Of a stretch of DNA of 7,294 nucleotides, positions 5,818 through 7,294 are shown in pieces. The notes under the pieces were generated by a model. That model worked only from the letters and a program-made list of their open reading frames with translations. It searched no databases and was not told the DNA's origin. Position 1 is the stretch's first letter; every line of letters begins with the position of its first letter. The position numbers and the translations under genes were made by a program. The stretch comes from Nitrospirota bacterium (GTDB lineage: Bacteria; Nitrospirota; Thermodesulfovibrionia; Thermodesulfovibrionales; SM23-35). Location of the stretch: positions 1 to 7,294 of the forward strand of contig JACRGU010000009.1 of NCBI GenBank assembly GCA_016212245.1, in the 5' to 3' direction.

Positions 5818-5885
5818 GTCATTCCTGTGGAAGCAGGAATCTATTCTTTATCTTTTCTCTGGATTCCCACTTGCGTGGGAATGAC
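5818..5885. repeat. Dispersed inverted-repeat element, copy 2 (68 bp)
   Basis: The ends are GTCATTCC (5818-5825) and the exact inverse GGAATGAC (5878-5885), the same termini as the 119-bp copy near 1894. Each arm forms its own small hairpin: TTCCTG with CAGGAA on the left, and TTCCCAC with GTGGGAA around a TTGC loop on the right. The centre is AT-rich, without the duplicated arm or inner hairpin of copy 1. It spans the plsX-fabH junction. It supplies the last codons and stop of plsX, read as VIPTQVGIQ, a peptide typical of this repeat in that frame. It also supplies an ATG upstream of the real fabH start. Confidence 0.85.
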
Positions 5886-6881
5886 AGTTTTATGTTTTTC
5901 TATTTCAGATGCTATGATCTCATAGACCTTCTTTTCTGAGAAATCTGATGCAACCCTGATGGCATTCCTTATTGCCTTTGCAGTTGACCTACCATGGCTT
6001 ATTATACAGGTGCCGTTTATACCGAGGAGAGGTGCTCCACCGTATTCGTCATAATCTGTCTTCTTTTTAAAATTCTTTAAGGCAGGTTTCATCAAAAGAT
6101 ACCCAACCCTTCCTGTTGTTAAGTCAATAATCTCCCGCTTGAGCATCTTGATTATCGCATCTGCGAGCCCTTCACTTGTCTTCAGCACAACATTTCCTAT
6201 AAACCCATCACAGACAATAACATCAGCATTGCCTGTAAAGATATCCTTACCATCAATATTGCCTGTAAAGTTTATATCAGCCTCTTTAAGGAATTTAAAT
6301 GCCTCTTTTGTAAGCTCGTTACCCTTTGTATCCTCTTCCCCAATGCTCAAGAGTGCTACCTTTGGTTTAGGTTTCTCGAGGATTGACCGACAGTAGGCAT
6401 TCCCCATCAATGCAAACTGGAGGAGATTTTCTGGCCTGCAGTCAACATTTGCACCTGCATCTATAAGAACAAATGGCCCCTTCAGAGTAGGCATCATAGC
6501 TGCTATGGCAGGCCTGTCAACACCTTTTGAGGTTCCGAGGAGAAATAGTGCTGTTGCCATTGCAACTCCTGAATGTCCAGCGCTCACAAAGGCATCTGCC
6601 TCCCCGGCCCTTACAAGTTCAACAGCCCTCCTTATGGACGAATCTTTCTTCTTCCTGATTGCAACAGAAGGGGATTCATCCATTCTGACGACCTGAGAGG
6701 CATGTCTTATCGCTATACGGTTAAGGGGGTATCTTTTACTATCAAGCTCTCTTCTTATTAAAGACTCATCACCAACAAGGATAAGCTCTATGTGGTCAAA
6801 TTCATTTACAGTCTCGACAGCACCCTCAACATTTACAGCAGGTGCATGATCACCTCCCATTGCATCAAGGGCAATTCTCAT
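5841..6881 (-). CDS. plsX: Phosphate acyltransferase PlsX, with repeat-derived C-terminus
   Basis: PlsX converts acyl-ACP plus phosphate to acyl-phosphate, the donor used by PlsY for the first acylation of glycerol-3-phosphate. It is a peripheral membrane enzyme linking fatty acid and phospholipid synthesis. Family signatures are clear: LDAMGGDHAP (5-14), FVSAGHSGVAMATALFLLG (98-116), DAGANVDC (141-148), VCDGFIGNVVLKTSEG (223-238), and GINGTCIISHGRSTAKAI (287-304). Of the 346 residues, 333 onward (starting VIPTQVGIQ) are translated repeat element and include the stop. The native protein probably ended near residue 332, a usual family length, so the tail is likely harmless extra sequence. There is no SD. 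The ATG lies two bases after the rpmF stop, so translation is presumably coupled to rpmF. The plsX-fabH order is widely conserved. Confidence 0.95.
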   Translation of the reverse strand: MRIALDAMGGDHAPAVNVEGAVETVNEFDHIELILVGDESLIRRELDSKRYPLNRIAIRHASQVVRMDESPSVAIRKKKDSSIRRAVELVRAGEADAFVSAGHSGVAMATALFLLGTSKGVDRPAIAAMMPTLKGPFVLIDAGANVDCRPENLLQFALMGNAYCRSILEKPKPKVALLSIGEEDTKGNELTKEAFKFLKEADINFTGNIDGKDIFTGNADVIVCDGFIGNVVLKTSEGLADAIIKMLKREIIDLTTGRVGYLLMKPALKNFKKKTDYDEYGGAPLLGINGTCIISHGRSTAKAIRNAIRVASDFSEKKVYEIIASEIEKHKTVIPTQVGIQRKDKE

Positions 6882-6883
6882 GT

Positions 6884-7066
6884 TTATTTTTCAACTATTT
6901 CGAGAACCTTGCGGCCGTTGTATGAACCACAATTAGGACACACCCTGTGTGAGAGCTTCGGTTCATTGCATTCAGGACAGAGACTCAGATTCGGTATCTG
7001 TCCTTTCCAGTTCGCCCTTCTCTTATCCCTTCTGCTTTTTGTATGTCTGTGAGTTGGATTTGCCAT
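6884..7066 (-). CDS. rpmF: 50S ribosomal protein bL32, zinc-binding form
   Basis: This 60-residue protein of the large ribosomal subunit is full length. The basic N-terminus MANPTHRHTKSRRDKRRANW is the conserved bL32 segment, which lies against 23S rRNA. Four cysteines in two pairs, Cys30/Cys33 (CPEC) and Cys43/Cys46 (CPNC), form a zinc ribbon, so this is the zinc-containing (C+) version rather than a zinc-independent paralogue. The start is firm: AAGGAG at 7077-7072, five bases upstream of ATG and embedded in the end of yceD. The gene begins two bases after the yceD stop and ends two bases before plsX, a very tight operon that links ribosome and lipid synthesis, as in many bacteria. Confidence 0.97.
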   Translation of the reverse strand: MANPTHRHTKSRRDKRRANWKGQIPNLSLCPECNEPKLSHRVCPNCGSYNGRKVLEIVEK

Positions 7067-7068
7067 TT

Positions 7069-7294
7069 TTACTCCTTTACCTCCAGTAATCTCTTTAAAA
7101 CTTCAAGCCTCGGATCTATATCTTCCCTACTGCAACCACAATTGCCTTCATTGAGGTCTGTCCCGCATTGTGGACATATGCCCTTACATGAATCACTACA
7201 CAGCGGCTTCATAGGAAGATTGAGCATTACCTGCTCTTTTATAAGGTCAAGCAGTTCCAGCTCTTCTCCTGAATAAAACCCCATATCGAGCTCC
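7069..7294 (-). CDS. yceD: YceD/DUF177 family protein, C-terminal part (partial)
   Basis: The last 74 residues of a YceD (DUF177) protein are visible. The frame stays open to the window edge, so the N-terminal half, roughly 90-100 residues in typical members, is missing. Visible features are a central segment ELDMGFYSGEELELLDLI, the conserved MLNLPMKPLC, and the cysteine cluster DSCKGICPQCGTDLNEGNC. The internal ATG at 7284 is not the start: family sequence (E-L-D) continues upstream of it. YceD is encoded next to rpmF in very many bacteria. It has been linked to large-subunit and 23S rRNA accumulation, but its molecular activity is not settled. The paired cysteines suggest metal binding (inference). 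Its TAA lies two bases before the rpmF ATG. Confidence 0.92.
   Translation of the reverse strand, partial: ELDMGFYSGEELELLDLIKEQVMLNLPMKPLCSDSCKGICPQCGTDLNEGNCGCSREDIDPRLEVLKRLLEVKE

Noticed and set aside
5796..5822. ATG 5822 as start of fabH
   Set aside because: The codon comes from the repeat element and has no SD. TTG 5795 has AAGGAG at five bases and matches the usual FabH N-terminus.
6139..7276. Several plus-strand open frames of 62-86 codons across plsX, rpmF and yceD
   Set aside because: They are antisense shadows of conserved genes with low-complexity Ser/Leu content and no domain or ribosome binding site.
7282..7284. ATG 7284 as the start of a 71-residue protein
   Set aside because: DUF177-like sequence continues upstream to the window edge, so this is an internal methionine of a truncated gene.

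Overview
The window looks like chromosomal sequence from a Gram-negative-type bacterium of moderate to low GC. Arg is mostly AGA/AGG, and ATA codons are frequent. The lineage cannot be fixed from the sequence alone. An uncultivated Nitrospirota or Desulfobacterota-like genome is a reasonable guess, because of the codon style and the 'GTCATTCC...GGAATGAC' inverted-repeat elements, but confidence in this is low. I see no phage, plasmid, CRISPR, tRNA or rRNA signal, and nothing that amounts to a new defence or mobile system.

Layout. (1) Positions 1-563, plus strand: the tail of one receiver-domain protein, then a complete stand-alone receiver (CheY-like) protein. (2) 514-1797, minus strand: a UMF1/Atg22-type major facilitator transporter whose 3' end overlaps the receiver gene tail-to-tail by 50 bp. 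(3) 1798-2018: a compact divergent promoter region followed by a 119-bp inverted-repeat element. (4) 2019-4814, plus strand: an apparent operon of an NfeD-type membrane serine protease, a slipin (stomatin-like SPFH protein) and a DedA/TVP38-type (VTT domain) membrane protein. The last gene appears to start at an ACG codon directly after the slipin stop. (5) 4815-7294, minus strand: yceD (partial), rpmF, plsX and fabH, the widespread ribosome/phospholipid/fatty-acid gene cluster, transcribed toward the NfeD operon. A second, 68-bp copy of the inverted-repeat element sits at the plsX/fabH junction.

How the genes work together. The right half makes ribosomal protein bL32 and two early lipid enzymes: PlsX (acyl-phosphate for phosphatidic acid synthesis) and FabH (first condensation of fatty acid synthesis). 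The NfeD-slipin-DedA operon is concerned with membrane organisation and quality control, and probably with lipid or lipid-carrier translocation. The left end is signal transduction plus a transporter of unknown substrate.

The points most worth a second look concern gene expression. The repeat element apparently separates nfeD from its Shine-Dalgarno sequence. The DedA-like gene has ACG where ATG is expected. The second repeat rewrites the PlsX C-terminus and creates a decoy ATG for fabH, whose better start is a TTG. Two perfect TATAAT boxes face away from each other at equal 18-nt spacing from one shared hexamer. Both convergent gene pairs overlap or abut with no room for a terminator.
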